Source: an uncultured Oscillospiraceae bacterium (GTDB taxonomy: Bacteria > Bacillota > Clostridia > Oscillospirales > Oscillospiraceae). From it: 36,384 nucleotides of DNA. The notes under the pieces were generated by a model. That model made no database searches. It was given only the letters and a program-made list of their open reading frames with translations, and was not told the DNA's origin. Within the stretch, counting starts at the first letter, position 1, and every line of letters begins with the position of its first letter. The position numbers were made by a program, and so were the translations under genes. Positions 24,591-31,489 of the stretch are shown piece after piece. The stretch covers positions 1 to 36,384 of the forward strand of contig CALWYO010000014.1 in assembly GCA_944385785.1 (NCBI GenBank). Reading direction: 5' to 3'.

Positions 24591-25937
24591 ATGGCGGGTT
24601 CAAGAAGGCATAGATATTGGAGAATTGCGGCAATTGTCGGGGTGATAATTGCCTTATTTGCCATCGGCATAGGTGTTTTCTTCATGAATGGGGAGAACAG
24701 GGAAAAAGATGTGCTCAACGGAGAACAGCAGGAACCAGAAAGTGAATCTGATTTGAGAGATGAGGAAGCTCCCCATACGGCGGTATCAGACGGAACCAAT
24801 AATACTGAAGGAGACGCCGATTTAGAGGAGCAGGGAAATGCTCAAGGAGAGGTCCCAGCAGGACAGCAGCAGGGAGAGCCCCTGACAGATACCAGAGAGC
24901 GGAAGGCTATGGAGATACTCTCTAAAATGTCACTTGAGGAAAAAGTTGGACAGATGTTTATTGCCCGCTGCCCAGGTGAGAATGCAGTTGAAAAGGCTGC
25001 GGAATACCACCTGGGCGGATACATACTTTTTGCATCAGATTTCAAAAACGAGACAGTCGAAAGCGCCAGAGAAAAAATAAGTTCCTACCAGGCTGAGGCC
25101 GATATACCCATGCTTATAGGAGTAGATGAAGAGGGCGGGACTGTGAACAGAATAAGCCGCTATCCGGCATTTCGCCAAACGCCATTTAAATCTCCCCAGG
25201 AACTATATTTAGATGGGGGGTTAGCGGCGATTGAGCGTGATGCTATTGAAAAATGTGCGCTTCTTTTAAGCCTTGGTGTAAATGTTAATTTTGCGCCAGT
25301 GTGCGATGTGTCTCAAGATCCGGAAGATTTTATATATCAACGCAGCTTTGGAAAGGACGCTCAGGAGACGGCGGAATATGTAAAAACAGTCGTTGACGCT
25401 ATGGCGGATAGCGGCGTTGCGTGTGTACTTAAACACTTTCCAGGATATGGAGATAACGAAGATACCCATACGGGAATAGCCAGGGACAGAAGGCCGATGG
25501 ATAGCTTTGTGAATTCTGACTTTCTGCCTTTTAAGGCGGGGATAGAGGCGGGAGCTCAGATAGTACTGGTAAGTCACAATATTGTGGAATGTATGGATCC
25601 CAACCAACCAGCGTCCATATCTCCCTCAGTCCACAGAATATTGAGAGAACAACTGGGCTTTGACGGAGTTATAGTTACAGATGATTTAGCTATGGATGGA
25701 ATCCGTGACTTTACCGCCGATGACCAGGCGGCAGTACTTGCGGTGCAGGCGGGAAACGATTTGATCTGCTGTACTGATTTTGAGACTCAGATACCCGCTG
25801 TGGTAGAGGCGGTTGAGGCTGGAGAAATATCCGAAGAAAGCATAGACCAGTCGGTGCTGCGTATACTTGAACTTAAAATCGACCTGGGGCTTATAACTAC
25901 AGAGGACACTGAGCGAGATGAATCTGAAATGAACTGA
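24591..25937 (+). CDS. Membrane-anchored GH3 beta-N-acetylhexosaminidase-like glycosidase
   Basis: 448 residues. An N-terminal basic stretch and one hydrophobic helix (about residues 11-33) form an uncleaved anchor or signal peptide. An acidic linker follows to about residue 100, then the GH3 catalytic barrel. Family marks are G-V-D-E-E-G-G-T-V-N-R, the loop K-H-F-P-G-Y-G-D-N-E-D-T-H carrying the NagZ-type acid/base His-Asp, and V-I-V-T-D-D-L-A-M-D-G-I carrying the nucleophile Asp. This family removes terminal beta-GlcNAc from peptidoglycan fragments or other glycans. An outer position in the wall fits the anchor, unlike cytosolic NagZ of proteobacteria. It follows rpoD, probably with partial read-through, and is closed by a strong terminator. 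Confidence 0.9.
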   Translation: MAGSRRHRYWRIAAIVGVIIALFAIGIGVFFMNGENREKDVLNGEQQEPESESDLRDEEAPHTAVSDGTNNTEGDADLEEQGNAQGEVPAGQQQGEPLTDTRERKAMEILSKMSLEEKVGQMFIARCPGENAVEKAAEYHLGGYILFASDFKNETVESAREKISSYQAEADIPMLIGVDEEGGTVNRISRYPAFRQTPFKSPQELYLDGGLAAIERDAIEKCALLLSLGVNVNFAPVCDVSQDPEDFIYQRSFGKDAQETAEYVKTVVDAMADSGVACVLKHFPGYGDNEDTHTGIARDRRPMDSFVNSDFLPFKAGIEAGAQIVLVSHNIVECMDPNQPASISPSVHRILREQLGFDGVIVTDDLAMDGIRDFTADDQAAVLAVQAGNDLICCTDFETQIPAVVEAVEAGEISEESIDQSVLRILELKIDLGLITTEDTERDESEMN

Positions 25938-25946
25938 ATATAACAG

Positions 25947-25981
25947 CAGATACAGCAGCCACAATATAGCTGCTGTATCTG
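25947..25981 (+). terminator. Hairpin terminator after the GH3 gene
   Basis: CAGATACAGCAGC 25947-25959 pairs perfectly with GCTGCTGTATCTG 25969-25981 (13 pairs, nine-base loop), ten bases past the stop. It sits between convergent genes; the downstream T-run is poor. Confidence 0.75.
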
Positions 25982-26030
25982 AAGCGTGGTTAAATAAAAT
26001 GAAGAGTATGCTGAAACAGTTATAAATAGA

Positions 26031-26432
26031 TTACAGACGTTTTATCTCCATTGCACAGTAGTTATCATATATACGAAAACCAAATTTTTCGTAGAAAGGT
26101 ATCGTCGAGGGATCAGAGGGCATTATTTTTACATAGAGCATATTTTCGTATTTGTGTAGAATCCGCTCCATCAGCTCTTGGCCAATGTGCATACCCTGAT
26201 ATTCAGGACGTACTAACAAGTAGTGCAAAAAGGCCACGGTTTCACCGTCGTCAAGTCCCCGTACAAGACCGATCAGTCTGTCGTCGTCCCAGGCACTTAC
26301 AACGGTAGAAGAGCTGTTGAGACCCTTGACAACTTTTTCCGGATAGTTACCAGATTCCCAATGCACCGATAAGAATAGCTCTCTGATATCATCTATGCAA
26401 AACTCCTTGAGATGTTCGTCATATCGTATCAT
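26031..26432 (-). CDS. GNAT family N-acetyltransferase
   Basis: 133 residues, a minimal single-domain GNAT protein. Strand 4 and motif A read L-L-V-R-P-E-Y-Q-G-M-H-I-G-Q-E-L-M-E, with the Q-G-x-x-I-G acetyl-CoA pyrophosphate loop; D-P-S-T-I-P-F-Y-E-K-F-G-F provides motif B. It acts in the cytosol on an unknown small molecule or protein. It is transcribed alone on the minus strand, divergent from an esterase-like gene with 140 bases between the starts, and convergent with the GH3 gene. Confidence 0.85.
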   Translation of the reverse strand: MIRYDEHLKEFCIDDIRELFLSVHWESGNYPEKVVKGLNSSSTVVSAWDDDRLIGLVRGLDDGETVAFLHYLLVRPEYQGMHIGQELMERILHKYENMLYVKIMPSDPSTIPFYEKFGFRIYDNYCAMEIKRL

Positions 26433-26572
26433 ATCTCTATTACCTCCGTTTTAGGAGAATTTATAATAATCAGGCGCTCATTATTAAGTTTGACCGTTGT
26501 ATTATAATACTTATATCAGATTGTCGCAATCTGTACATCCATTTTCAACAGTAATGGTTAAGAGGATTACAT

Positions 26573-27250
26573 ATGGAGAAGATAATCGAACTGCCGCCTT
26601 ATAATGTGGCTGTGTTTTCCAGCGGGGAAAGTCCAAGGGCGGTATGCCTTATAGGCAGCTTAGAGGAATGCGACCAGGTGTGGAATAAGTTACAAGAACC
26701 AAAACCAACTATTATATCCGTTTCGGGGATGGATTGGAACAGAGAACTGTCGCCGTGGCCAGCGCCTGGCGTGTTTAGAAACCAGGGAGACTTTGCCGGC
26801 GAGAGTGATAAATTTCTATGTATTCTTCTGGAAAAGCTGCTGCCGGAAGGGTTAAGAGTATTGGAATATGAGCCGGAATCTTTAGGGATAGCCGGCTATT
26901 CCCTGGGCGGCCTTTTTGCAGTGTGGACTCTTTGGAATACCGATATTTTTTCGGCAGTTGCGTCTATGTCGGGTTCCCTGTGGTTTGACAATTTTCTTGA
27001 ATATGCCAGGGCGCAACGGCCGGTGAGACTGCCTGAACTTGTATATCTGTCTGTTGGCAGTGGAGAGAAAAAATCCAGAAATAAAAGGATGGCCGCGGTA
27101 GAAAAATGCACCAGAGAAATGGCCAATTATTTTGAAAACTCAGGATCAAAATGCGTTTTTCGTCTGGAACCAGGCGGGCATTTTAGTGATGTGCCTGAGA
27201 GAATAGCCAGAGGCATAGAGGTGATAGCCGGTGAAAGAGAGATACAATAG
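26573..27250 (+). CDS. Alpha/beta-hydrolase (esterase-like)
   Basis: 225 residues. The nucleophile elbow is G-Y-S-L-G-G (G-x-S-x-G) near residue 109, preceded by L-G-I-A. The likely catalytic His is in P-G-G-H-F near the C-terminus. The fold resembles IroE/esterase-D-type putative esterases, though the first strand region (V-C-L-I-G-S-L-E-E) is shortened. No signal peptide is present, so it is cytosolic. Substrate unknown. Its 3' end overlaps the exonuclease gene by 20 bases, so the two are probably co-expressed. A weak promoter-like pair, TTGACC 26490-26495 and TATATC 26512-26517, stands upstream. Confidence 0.78.
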   Translation: MEKIIELPPYNVAVFSSGESPRAVCLIGSLEECDQVWNKLQEPKPTIISVSGMDWNRELSPWPAPGVFRNQGDFAGESDKFLCILLEKLLPEGLRVLEYEPESLGIAGYSLGGLFAVWTLWNTDIFSAVASMSGSLWFDNFLEYARAQRPVRLPELVYLSVGSGEKKSRNKRMAAVEKCTREMANYFENSGSKCVFRLEPGGHFSDVPERIARGIEVIAGEREIQ

Positions 27251-27806
27251 ATTTGTTGTTTTTGATACAGAGACTCCAAACTGGCGCAATGACAGGATAT
27301 GCTCTATAGGAATGTGTATTGTGGAAGACGGGCAAATTAAAGATGAATTTTATCAGCTTGTGAATCCAGAGTGCGAGTTTTCAATGTTTAATGTCGGCAT
27401 CCATGGAATAACGCCGGATATGGTAAAAAACAAGCCGTCTTTTCCTGAGCTTTGGAGAAGCATAGAACATATTTTTGATAGCGGTGTGATAGTAGCTCAT
27501 AATGCACAGTTCGATATGGCCGTTTTGTCTAAATGCCTTCGCTATTATGGCATAAATTGGCGAAGATATAAAAAATATGCGTGTACATGTCAGATGGGCA
27601 GAGCTTGTATGAAGGATGTCCCAAATCATAAGCTGGATACATTGTGCAGGTCTCTTAATATCGGATTGGACCACCATAATGCCGGAAGCGACAGTATTGC
27701 GTGCGCGAAACTCCTTATCCATTATTTTGAACAGGGCTTGGATATTACTGGTTACTTGAGAACGTATGACCTTTGGAATGGACTGACATTGAAACGTGCC
27801 CATTAA
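27231..27806 (+). CDS. DnaQ-like DEDDh 3'-5' exonuclease
   Basis: 191 residues from a GTG start at 27231, which lies inside the end of the esterase-like gene. All five DEDDh residues are visible: Asp12 and Glu14 (V-F-D-T-E-T), Asp95 (H-N-A-Q-F-D-M-A-V-L), His149 and Asp154 (D-H-H-N-A-G-S-D-S-I-A). The length suits a stand-alone exonuclease such as the DnaQ/RNase T-like proteins of Firmicutes, without the BRCT or helicase domains of larger relatives. Role: trimming of DNA or RNA 3' ends, in repair or proofreading. The partner gene offers no clue about its pathway. Confidence 0.87.
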   Translation: MKERYNRFVVFDTETPNWRNDRICSIGMCIVEDGQIKDEFYQLVNPECEFSMFNVGIHGITPDMVKNKPSFPELWRSIEHIFDSGVIVAHNAQFDMAVLSKCLRYYGINWRRYKKYACTCQMGRACMKDVPNHKLDTLCRSLNIGLDHHNAGSDSIACAKLLIHYFEQGLDITGYLRTYDLWNGLTLKRAH

Positions 27807-27856
27807 AGTGAAGGGTAAGTGAGAGCGGAAAAAGGGCTATACAAATATTTTTTTAG

Positions 27857-27865
27857 TGATATAAT
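27857..27865 (+). promoter_or_regulatory. Extended -10 promoter of the MATE gene
   Basis: TGATATAAT at 27857-27865 is a perfect extended -10 element about 100 bases before the exporter start. No good -35 is seen. The intervening leader shows no riboswitch I recognise. Confidence 0.4.
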
Positions 27866-27961
27866 ATCCTCTGTTCGCCATTATTAAATAGTTTTTTTAC
27901 GATACGCTGGGGAATGAAATTCTCTTTTGGCGTGTCGTTTAAGTTTTATGGAGATGGTTAT

Positions 27962-29344
27962 ATGAATGATACGAAAGATAGGATAACTTTGTTTGAAGAG
28001 ACGCCAATTCCAAAGGCCGTGGCAAAACTGGCCGTGCCTACAATTTTGAGCTCGCTGGTTATGGTGCTATATAACTTGGCAGATACATATTTTGTGGGAA
28101 TGTTAGGAGACCCAGTGGAAAATGCCGGCGTCACATTGGCGGCGCCGGTTCTCCTTGCATTTAACGCGGTGAATAACCTTTTTGGCGTTGGCAGCTCAAG
28201 CATGATGAGCAGGGCTCTGGGAAGACGTCACTATGAGACGGCGTATAAAAGCTCGGCCTTTGGATTTTACTGTGCGCTGATATTTGCCCTGCTATTTTCA
28301 GCAGGCTGTACGATTTTTAAAGGGCCTCTCCTATCGCTTGTTGGTGCAGACAATACCACGTATGATGCAACTTATGGCTATATGTTCTGGACTGTTACCC
28401 TTGGCGCAGCGCCGGCTATATTGAATGTAGTAATGGCATATCTTGTCCGTGCGGAAGGCTCTGCAATGCATGCCAGCATTGGTACCATGAGCGGCTGCAT
28501 ACTGAATATGATTTTAGATCCCATATTTATTATGCCCTGGGGATTTGGAATGAAGGCCGCTGGAGCCGGTTGCGCGACATTTATATCCAACTGTGTGGCG
28601 TGCCTGTACTTCTTTGTGCTTCTGTTTATTAAACGAGGACGTACTTTTGTATCGATTAACCCCAAAAAACTCAGCTTTGAGAAGGACATTGTAGTGGGAG
28701 TGTGCGCTGTCGGTATACCTGCCTCAATACAGAATCTGCTCAATGTCACTGGTATGACGATACTTAACAACTTTACTGCCGGATACGGTGCAAACGCTGT
28801 GGCGGCTATGGGAATAAGCCAGAAAATATATATGGTTCCACAATATGTGTCTCAGGGCATGTCCCAGGGAATAATGCCTTTGGTCAGCTATAACTATGCC
28901 AGCGGAAATGCAAAGCGGATGCGTAGCACAGTGTCTTTTGCAAGAAAAGTAGCGTTAATACTTATCGTATCTGTGGCGTCGCTGTTCTTTGCGTTCCCAA
29001 GGACTTTTATATCTCTCTTCATGGATAATCAGGAGATTATTGATTACGGATCGAAGTTCCTGAGGGGATTCAGTCTCGGACTTCCGTTTTTGAGTCAGGA
29101 CTTCCTGGCGGTAGGCGTTTTCCAGGCTGTCGGCATGGGCAAAGAATCCCTTATCTTTGCTGTTCTCAGAAAGGTAGTGCTGGAAATTCCGGCGCTGTTT
29201 ATTCTAAATGCGATATTCCCGCTTTACGGGTTAGCGTACGCTCAGTTTACTGCTGAATTTATATTGTCAATTGCCGCGGCGGTAATACTCAGTCGGCTCT
29301 TTAAGCGCCTTGAAAGCGGAGTTGAGAGACCTCCAGAGGATTGA
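27962..29344 (+). CDS. MATE family multidrug exporter
   Basis: The start is ATG 27962 (GGAGATGG upstream, about 27950-27956); an in-frame ATG 48 bases earlier has no binding site. 460 residues with about 12 membrane helices in two related halves. The first helix region reads K-L-A-V-P-T-I-L-S-S-L-V-M-V-L-Y-N-L-A-D-T-Y-F-V-G, typical of the DinF/bacterial MATE branch, and the corresponding region of the second half has A-A-M-G-I-S-Q-K-I-Y-M-V-P-Q-Y. Such proteins export cationic compounds in exchange for Na+ or H+. The gene is single, with its own promoter, and is followed by a non-coding stretch and a terminator. The substrate is unknown. Confidence 0.92.
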   Translation: MNDTKDRITLFEETPIPKAVAKLAVPTILSSLVMVLYNLADTYFVGMLGDPVENAGVTLAAPVLLAFNAVNNLFGVGSSSMMSRALGRRHYETAYKSSAFGFYCALIFALLFSAGCTIFKGPLLSLVGADNTTYDATYGYMFWTVTLGAAPAILNVVMAYLVRAEGSAMHASIGTMSGCILNMILDPIFIMPWGFGMKAAGAGCATFISNCVACLYFFVLLFIKRGRTFVSINPKKLSFEKDIVVGVCAVGIPASIQNLLNVTGMTILNNFTAGYGANAVAAMGISQKIYMVPQYVSQGMSQGIMPLVSYNYASGNAKRMRSTVSFARKVALILIVSVASLFFAFPRTFISLFMDNQEIIDYGSKFLRGFSLGLPFLSQDFLAVGVFQAVGMGKESLIFAVLRKVVLEIPALFILNAIFPLYGLAYAQFTAEFILSIAAAVILSRLFKRLESGVERPPED

Positions 29345-29511
29345 ATATTGGCGAAGTCGTAACTTGCTTTGTCGTTGCGTTGGAAGTAACGCTGAGCGCT
29401 GATGAAGTAGTAACCGGATGTGTTGAGCCCTTTGAAAAGTATAATAAAAGTTTAACACGCCTCGCATTTAGAGAAATCAGAGTCATAATTTCTCTGTACA
29501 CTTTTAAAATG
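29345..29511. repeat. Unassigned stretch with internal GAAGT(N)GTAAC repeats
   Basis: Three related units occur: GAAGTCGTAAC 29353-29363, GAAGTAAC 29383-29390 and GAAGTAGTAAC 29404-29414. The stretch is open on both strands, yet no frame has a binding site or recognisable protein. The plus frame runs on through the next terminator, which argues against coding. It may be a dispersed non-coding element; its copy number cannot be judged from one window. Confidence 0.3.
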
Positions 29512-29550
29512 AAAGTAGACACTCACAATGGTGTGGGTGTCTACTTTTTT
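29512..29550 (+). terminator. Strong intrinsic terminator
   Basis: AAAGTAGACACTCACA 29512-29527 pairs with 29532-29547 (16 pairs including one G-T) around the tetraloop ATGG, followed directly by TTT. This is a textbook Rho-independent terminator, about 170 bases after the MATE stop. It probably ends the MATE transcript or an RNA made from 29345-29511. The 29551-29696 stretch after it holds no supported gene. Confidence 0.9.
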
Positions 29551-29696
29551 CATAGAACGATAAGAAGGATGTATGGAAATGGTAAAGTGCAGTTTTCAGA
29601 GAAACATATGGGAAACGACTATACAGTAGGCGTACTTACAGTCAGTGTTTACGTGTGATGTCAGGGTTATTGCTTTTTGCGGTTATTTTGTGGTAC

Positions 29697-29702
29697 TATA
29701 AT
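29697..29702 (+). promoter_or_regulatory. Promoter of the leader-peptide transcript
   Basis: A perfect TATAAT stands at 29697-29702. The -35 is poor: TTTTTG at 29674-29679 has the right spacing, and TTGCGG at 29677-29682 is too close. Transcription would start near 29709, about 30 bases before the small open frame. Confidence 0.5.
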
Positions 29703-29738
29703 CGTATGAAATCTTATAGAAAGTGAGGTGCTTAAATT

Positions 29739-29801
29739 ATGAGTAAAAACAGAGGCGATATAAAATCTGAATATCTTTTAAGGACCTCGGTTGCATTATA
29801 A
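29739..29801 (+). CDS. Putative 20-residue leader peptide
   Basis: A short open frame of 20 codons has ATG 29739 and a well-placed GTGAGGTG at 29723-29730; the peptide opens M-S-K-N-R-G-D-I-K-S and ends L-R-T-S-V-A-L. A promoter lies just before it and an intrinsic terminator 23 bases after its stop. No other gene uses the strand between terminator 29550 and the acetyltransferase start at 29940. The size and placement fit a regulatory leader peptide whose translation senses ribosome-targeting drugs or amino acid supply. The last codons (ACC TCG GT) can pair with the 5' arm of the terminator. No known leader peptide is recognised by sequence. Confidence 0.55.
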   Translation: MSKNRGDIKSEYLLRTSVAL

Positions 29802-29823
29802 GGTTATTATATGTATTTTTTTT

Positions 29824-29851
29824 GCCGTGGTTTAATTGACCACGGCTTTTT
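29824..29851 (+). terminator. Attenuator terminator with a possible antiterminator upstream
   Basis: GCCGTGGT 29824-29831 pairs perfectly with ACCACGGC 29839-29846 and is followed by five T (29847-29851). The 5' arm can alternatively pair with ACCTCGGT at 29784-29791, in the last codons of the leader frame, by seven pairs with one mismatch. The ACCTC part of that segment can also pair with GAGGT in the leader binding site (29725-29729). Three exclusive structures are therefore possible, as in ribosome-mediated attenuation. The acetyltransferase gene begins 89 bases later. Confidence 0.6.
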
Positions 29852-29939
29852 GCTTGCTTTGATGTAATCTTCTGTTCCTTATAGATGTTCATAAAAGATT
29901 GGTTTACCGATTAAGTAATGATAATTTATGGAGGAATTT

Positions 29940-30386
29940 ATGATTTATCTTAGAAAAATTACAGAAGAAAACTTTATTGATGCCTTTAATTTGAAACTTG
30001 CACCCAAACAGGAACGCTTTGTTTCACATCCGATTCGCAGCCTCGCACAGGCCTATGTCTATAGGGAGCAGTGCCAGCCTTTTGGAATATATGAGGACGA
30101 CACTATGGTTGGCTACGTTATGGTAATTTACGATTATGATATTCCTGAATATGATATATGGCATATGATGATTGACGAATCGAATCAAAGACGTGGCTAT
30201 GGCGGCGCCGCATTGGAGCTGGTGCTCGATTACATCAGATCTAAACCTTTTGGAGCCTCAAATCGTGTGGCATTGACATGCAACCGAGATAATACCCAGG
30301 CAATAAAGCTTTACAAAAGCAGAGGCTTCATCGAGACGGGAGCAGCAGATGGAGACGAAATAGAACTGTCACTGATGGTGGAGTAA
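29940..30386 (+). CDS. GNAT family N-acetyltransferase (BltD/PaiA-like)
   Basis: The start is ATG 29940 with GGAGG at 29930-29934; the ATG at 29928 overlaps that binding site. 148 residues. The N-terminus (M-I-Y-L-R-K-I-T-E-E-N-F) and the segment Q-C-Q-P-F-G-I-Y-E-D-D-T-M-V-G-Y-V-M resemble the BltD/PaiA group of polyamine-type acetyltransferases. Acetyl-CoA binding lies in N-Q-R-R-G-Y-G-G-A-A-L-E, and motif B is N-R-D-N-T-Q-A-I-K-L-Y-K-S-R-G-F. Substrate could be a polyamine or a drug. Expression is probably governed by the leader and terminator at 29697-29851, since no convincing promoter lies between the terminator and the start. That control suggests a drug-related role, but this is inference. 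Confidence 0.87.
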   Translation: MIYLRKITEENFIDAFNLKLAPKQERFVSHPIRSLAQAYVYREQCQPFGIYEDDTMVGYVMVIYDYDIPEYDIWHMMIDESNQRRGYGGAALELVLDYIRSKPFGASNRVALTCNRDNTQAIKLYKSRGFIETGAADGDEIELSLMVE

Positions 30387-30450
30387 GAAAATCAGTGCCG
30401 CGTAGTTGTGAAGCGTAGAATTTTATTAACCCTTGCCGGAATCTGAGATA

Positions 30451-30813
30451 TTATAATCCTTGCTTAGGATGGCATTCGCAACAACGACCGCGCCCACCCC
30501 TATGCCCGTGACAGCCGTCACGCCCGCATATGACTACAGAACCTCCGGCAATTTTCAGGCGCTTACCATTTACCACCATATCGGCCAGTTTGCGCCTGGC
30601 GCTGTCAAGGGTTGAACATATACTTGCCCGGGATACGGCCATTTGAGCGGCACACTCCTCCTGAGTCATGCCCTCCAGATCTGTAAGACGTATAGCTTCA
30701 TATTCGTCAACAGTCAGAACTACTGTGTCTGCATGGCGATCAACACCACAAGGGGCGAACTCCATTGTGCCTGGCATACGGCACACTCTTCTTATTTTGC
30801 TGGGTCTGGCCAT
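30451..30813 (-). CDS. DUF134 (UPF0251) helix-turn-helix protein
   Basis: The start is taken at the ATG ending at 30813, where the product opens M-A-R-P-S-K-I-R-R-V-C-R-M-P-G, the invariant beginning of DUF134 proteins; a GTG four codons earlier overlaps the binding site AAGGTGG. 120 residues. A sigma-region-4-like helix-turn-helix covers about 40-90 (E-A-I-R-L-T-D-L-E-G-M-T-Q-E-E-C-A-A-Q-M-A-V-S-R-A-S). The tail is rich in Cys and His (C-H-G-H-R-G-G-R-G-R-C-C-E-C-H), suggesting metal binding. It is divergent from the NifX-like gene, a recurrent pair in anaerobes. Two tandem palindromes between them are probable operators for this protein. Confidence 0.88.
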   Translation of the reverse strand: MARPSKIRRVCRMPGTMEFAPCGVDRHADTVVLTVDEYEAIRLTDLEGMTQEECAAQMAVSRASICSTLDSARRKLADMVVNGKRLKIAGGSVVICGRDGCHGHRGGRGRCCECHPKQGL

Positions 30814-30873
30814 TTGATCCACCACCTTCTTCTACCTATAAGAATAACACAATTTTAGATAAATTCAAATAAA

Positions 30874-30917
30874 TTTTTGACATAATTCAAAAACAGTTCT
30901 TGACTTATGCCAAAAAC
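30874..30917. promoter_or_regulatory. Two tandem palindromic operators between the divergent DUF134 and NifX-like genes
   Basis: TTTTTGA-CATAAT-TCAAAAA at 30874-30893 is a perfect dyad. A second, imperfect copy (TTCTTGACTTATGCCAAAAA) lies at 30897-30916. Their cores at 30877-30894 and 30900-30917 match at 14 of 18 positions and are 23 bases apart, about two helix turns. The second copy contains the -35 of the forward promoter, so binding would block it. Confidence 0.6.
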
Positions 30918-30927
30918 GATATATAAT
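30900..30927 (+). promoter_or_regulatory. Strong promoter of the NifX-like gene
   Basis: TTGACT 30900-30905 and TATAAT 30922-30927 are spaced by 16 bases, 46 bases before the start codon. The -35 is inside the second operator copy. Confidence 0.75.
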
Positions 30928-30973
30928 TTACTTATGATTTATAACCGCGTAAGCGGAAAGGAGCTATTGGTCA

Positions 30974-31405
30974 ATGAAAATTGCAGTGACATATGAGGAG
31001 GGCCAGGTATTTCAGCATTTTGGCCATACTCAGGAGATGAAGATATACACGGTGGAGGATGGCAAGGTTACCGATTCCCAGGTCGTTTCTACTGAAGGCA
31101 GCGGTCATTCTGCTCTGGCGGGATTTCTAAAAGGACTGGGAGCAGACTCGCTTATCTGCGGAGGTATAGGATTTGGAGCCAGGCAGGCTCTTGAAGAGTC
31201 GGGTATAAAGCTCTATGCGGGCGTTTCAGGCAGTGCCGACCAGGCTGTTCAATCGCTCCTTGCAGGCGAGCTTACGTATTCATCAGATGCCACCTGCGAC
31301 CATCACCATGAAGACGGACACCATGATTGCCACGGAGGAGAGGGACACCACCATGGAGGTCATTGTCATCATGGCCATGGCGGACATGACGGGTGCTGTC
31401 ATTAA
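30974..31405 (+). CDS. NifX/NifB-type (Fe-Mo cofactor-binding domain) protein with a His-rich tail
   Basis: 143 residues. Residues 1-105 form the dinitrogenase iron-molybdenum cofactor-binding fold: MKIAVTYEEGQVFQHFGHTQ, then Y-T-V-E-D-G-K-V, A-D-S-L-I-C-G-G-I-G-F-G-A-R-Q-A-L and G-I-K-L-Y-A-G-V-S-G. The last 35 residues are almost entirely His, Gly, Asp and Cys (H-H-H-E-D-G-H-H-D-C and similar), a metal-binding tail. No nitrogenase genes are present. Relatives outside diazotrophs are thought to bind or store metal or iron-sulfur clusters. It has a strong promoter and tandem operators, and is divergent from a DUF134 regulator with its own Cys/His tail, so metal-responsive expression is likely. 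Confidence 0.9.
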   Translation: MKIAVTYEEGQVFQHFGHTQEMKIYTVEDGKVTDSQVVSTEGSGHSALAGFLKGLGADSLICGGIGFGARQALEESGIKLYAGVSGSADQAVQSLLAGELTYSSDATCDHHHEDGHHDCHGGEGHHHGGHCHHGHGGHDGCCH

Positions 31406-31440
31406 TTGCGGTTTTTATAGAAGCTAAACGTAAATAAAAT

Positions 31441-31483
31441 AAATCCGGTGCAACAGCAAACATTAAGCTGCTGCACCGGATTT
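31441..31483. terminator. Two-way terminator between NifX-like and LysR genes
   Basis: AAATCCGGTGCAACAGC 31441-31457 pairs with GCTGCTGCACCGGATTT 31467-31483 (17 positions, one mismatch), with GTTTTATT after it. It serves the convergent genes ending at 31405 and 31490. Confidence 0.9.
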
Positions 31484-31489
31484 GTTTTA

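Noticed and set aside
27807..27961. Riboswitch upstream of the MATE exporter
   Set aside because: Only an extended -10 promoter is visible; no conserved riboswitch core was recognised in the roughly 90-base leader.
29341..29658. 105-codon open frame after the MATE gene
   Set aside because: It reads through a perfect intrinsic terminator (29512-29550), has only a TTG overlapping the MATE stop, and has no family features.
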